Origin: Acetobacterium sp.
GTDB taxonomy: Bacteria > Bacillota > Clostridia > Eubacteriales > Eubacteriaceae
DNA: 6,249 bases
Assembly: GCA_022013395.1 (NCBI GenBank)
Contig: JAKLQL010000553.1
Span: 1 to 6,249, forward strand
Reading direction: 5' to 3'
The position numbers and the translations under genes are program-made. Below, piece by piece: positions 5,480 through 6,249 of this stretch. Numbering within the stretch: position 1 is the first letter of the stretch; every line of letters starts with the position of its first letter. The notes below the pieces were generated by a model. It saw only the letters and a list, made by a program, of their open reading frames with translations, was not told where the DNA came from and made no database searches.

Positions 5480-5525
5480 ATTCGTAATCAGTAAGACGGT
5501 GATTCGATTCCCCTCGCTGGCTCCA
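5480..5525 (+). repeat. Second, decayed tRNA-Thr 3' half (distal attachment site)
   Basis: This 46-nt segment aligns without gaps to 741-786, with 40 identical positions and an offset of exactly 4,739. The anticodon CGT, T loop TTCGATT and GCTCCA-like end are retained. Three changes fall in the T stem or at its edge (T at 5500, A at 5502, T at 5514), so it would not fold properly. The 5' side of the anticodon stem is lost (CATATA in place of CTACTG). It is best read as an older att copy free to drift because it is not needed as a tRNA. Confidence 0.75.
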
Positions 5526-5547
5526 GTAAAAACAATGTTTAGTTAAA

Positions 5548-5578
5548 AGAATGGCTTTAATTAGCGGTTCTTTTTTTA
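5548..5578 (+). terminator. Degenerate copy of the tRNA-Thr terminator
   Basis: AGAATGGCT and AGCGGTTCT (5548-5556, 5563-5571) form a stem with one G-U and one G-G mismatch, followed by a long T run. It corresponds to the perfect terminator at 809-838, showing that the duplicated segment extends beyond the tRNA. The stretch from here to 5798 holds no gene that I can support. It contains only a near-palindrome with GTTTCT/AGAAAC arms at 5722-5740. Confidence 0.6.
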
Positions 5579-5798
5579 TTCTTTGTTTTCAGTTCCAACC
5601 TAAAGTATGACCGATTGTAATAAATTAAAAAACTCTGGCTATTTTACCTGTATTTTTTGTCGTGCTTTTGTAAACTATTGTCGGACAGTTGCCATTCATG
5701 TTTGAAATAAAGAGCTGCAAAGTTTCTACATGTAAGAAACGGTGATAAAATCCTCACATGGGGATTTTTGAAATGTGTTTGACATTAGTAAGTAAAAA

Positions 5799-5835
5799 GA
5801 CGCCAATGCCAATAAAAATATTTCGCTTTGGCGTC
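5799..5835 (-). terminator. Intrinsic terminator of the zinc-ribbon gene
   Basis: On the minus strand GACGCCAA (5835-5828) pairs with TTGGCGTC (5806-5799), the stem extending through GC pairs toward the loop, and is followed by five T's (5798-5794). It lies 40 nt past the gene's stop codon. Confidence 0.75.
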
Positions 5836-5874
5836 AATGGTTTGGAAAAATACTACGGTGCAAGAGGATCAAAA

Positions 5875-6021
5875 TTAGCCAACCTTAGTATACGTTGTTC
5901 CACCACATTTTGGACATGGTGGTAAAGTATCAGTAGTGTTATCGAGCACAACTTTTTGACCGCAAGTTTCACATTTGTATACGCCTTTACCAGGTTTTTC
6001 ACCAGTATTATATATTTGCAT
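5875..6021 (-). CDS. Small zinc-ribbon protein (rubredoxin-like four-cysteine fold)
   Basis: A 48-residue protein has two knuckles, CETC (Cys17, Cys20) and CPKC (Cys36, Cys39), the second followed by GGTTYTKV. A metal-binding CxxC-x15-CxxC zinc ribbon is clear. Similar 45-60 residue zinc-ribbon proteins are common in Clostridia, and their function is not known. The start at 6021 follows AAAGGAG with 7 nt spacing. The gene is monocistronic, with its own promoter and terminator, which argues that it is real despite its size. A longer overlapping frame in another register (start at 6038) ignores this ribosome binding site and has no zinc-ribbon motif. Confidence 0.85.
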   Translation of the reverse strand: MQIYNTGEKPGKGVYKCETCGQKVVLDNTTDTLPPCPKCGGTTYTKVG

Positions 6022-6044
6022 ATTTTTTCTCCTTTCAAAATATT

Positions 6045-6096
6045 TCAGTTATTGAACTGATAATTTAATTATAGGAGTGTGAACAAAAAGAAACAA
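6045..6096 (-). promoter_or_regulatory. Promoter of the zinc-ribbon gene with a hairpin at the transcript start
   Basis: On the minus strand TTGTTT (6096-6091) and a perfect TATAAT (6073-6068) are spaced by 17 bp. Transcription would start near 6061. Immediately there, TCAGTT/AACTGA (6060-6045) forms a perfect 6-bp stem with a 4-nt loop. It could be an operator covering the start site or a 5' stem protecting the message. Confidence 0.55.
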
Positions 6097-6132
6097 GAGT
6101 AAAAATAAATTATAAACGAAATAAAAGCCATT

Positions 6133-6204
6133 TAGGAGGTAAGACACATTCAGACACAAAACATTCAGATTTTAACATTACCAGGAACCAGGATAGTGCA
6201 ATAA
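6133..6204 (+). other. Strong Shine-Dalgarno without a normal start codon; possible ruined gene start
   Basis: TAGGAGGT (6133-6140) is followed after 7 nt by ATT, then 17 further sense codons (QTQNIQILTLPGTRIVQ) and a TAA at 6202-6204. No ATG, GTG or TTG stands at proper distance. ACATTCAGA occurs twice here (6146-6154 and 6161-6169). It may be the mutated or truncated front of a gene, or a chance purine-rich stretch. I see no other gene from 6097 to the window end. Confidence 0.2.
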
Positions 6205-6249
6205 TAGGTAAAAGCAGAAACTGTCAAACCAAAAGTGTAGAGCTGAAAA

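Noticed and set aside
600..5525. A CRISPR array or other regularly spaced repeat cluster
   Set aside because: No repeat of 20-40 bp recurs at regular spacing; the only long repeat is the pair of tRNA 3' halves.
5853..6038. A 61-codon minus-strand frame over the zinc-ribbon gene
   Set aside because: Another register of the same DNA has a well-placed AAAGGAG, two CxxC motifs and ends just before a terminator; this one has none of these.

Overview
This looks like accessory DNA from a low-GC, Gram-positive anaerobe. The AT-rich intergenic DNA, strong AGGAGG-type ribosome binding sites, TATAAT/TTGACA-type promoters and protein families point to Clostridia. An acetogen-like Eubacteriaceae member such as Acetobacterium is plausible, but this is inferred from overall feel and not from any search.

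Layout. Positions 1-590 hold the 3' part of an abiEii-type nucleotidyltransferase toxin gene, cut by the window edge. After a well-formed promoter (598-627) comes the 3' half of a tRNA-Thr(CGU) with its intrinsic terminator (737-838). It has no 5' half, as expected of an attachment site left by an element integrated into a tRNA 3' end. A decayed second copy of the same tRNA 3' half plus terminator lies exactly 4,739 bp further on (5480-5578). The DNA between the copies reads as a degraded integrative element or a tandem accession at a tRNA-Thr locus; no integrase remains.

Between the two copies lie, in order: a minus-strand two-gene operon with a 4-nt overlap (phosphoribosyltransferase, then alpha/beta hydrolase, 2252 to 970), the only clearly intact multi-gene unit; a C-terminal fragment of an IS21-type istB helper gene (2901-2527, minus); an abiEi antitoxin DNA-binding domain with its own promoter and a palindromic candidate operator (3134-3436), fused in frame to the C-terminal tail of an IS66 transposase (about 3442-3681) and followed by an IS66-like terminal repeat; and a minus-strand AAA_14/DUF4143 ATPase split by what looks like a one-base deletion (4966 to 3786). 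About 500 bp without a convincing gene follow, up to the second tRNA fragment.

To the right, an intact small zinc-ribbon protein gene (6021-5875, minus) has its own promoter, a hairpin at the predicted transcription start and an intrinsic terminator. The last 110 bp contain a strong Shine-Dalgarno sequence with no ordinary start codon.

Together this is mostly a scrapyard of defence and mobile-element genes parked at a tRNA attachment site, carrying one intact enzyme pair. I do not see a complete new system. The most unusual items are the AbiEi-IS66 chimera that keeps its regulatory site, and the promoter-tRNA-half-terminator unit.
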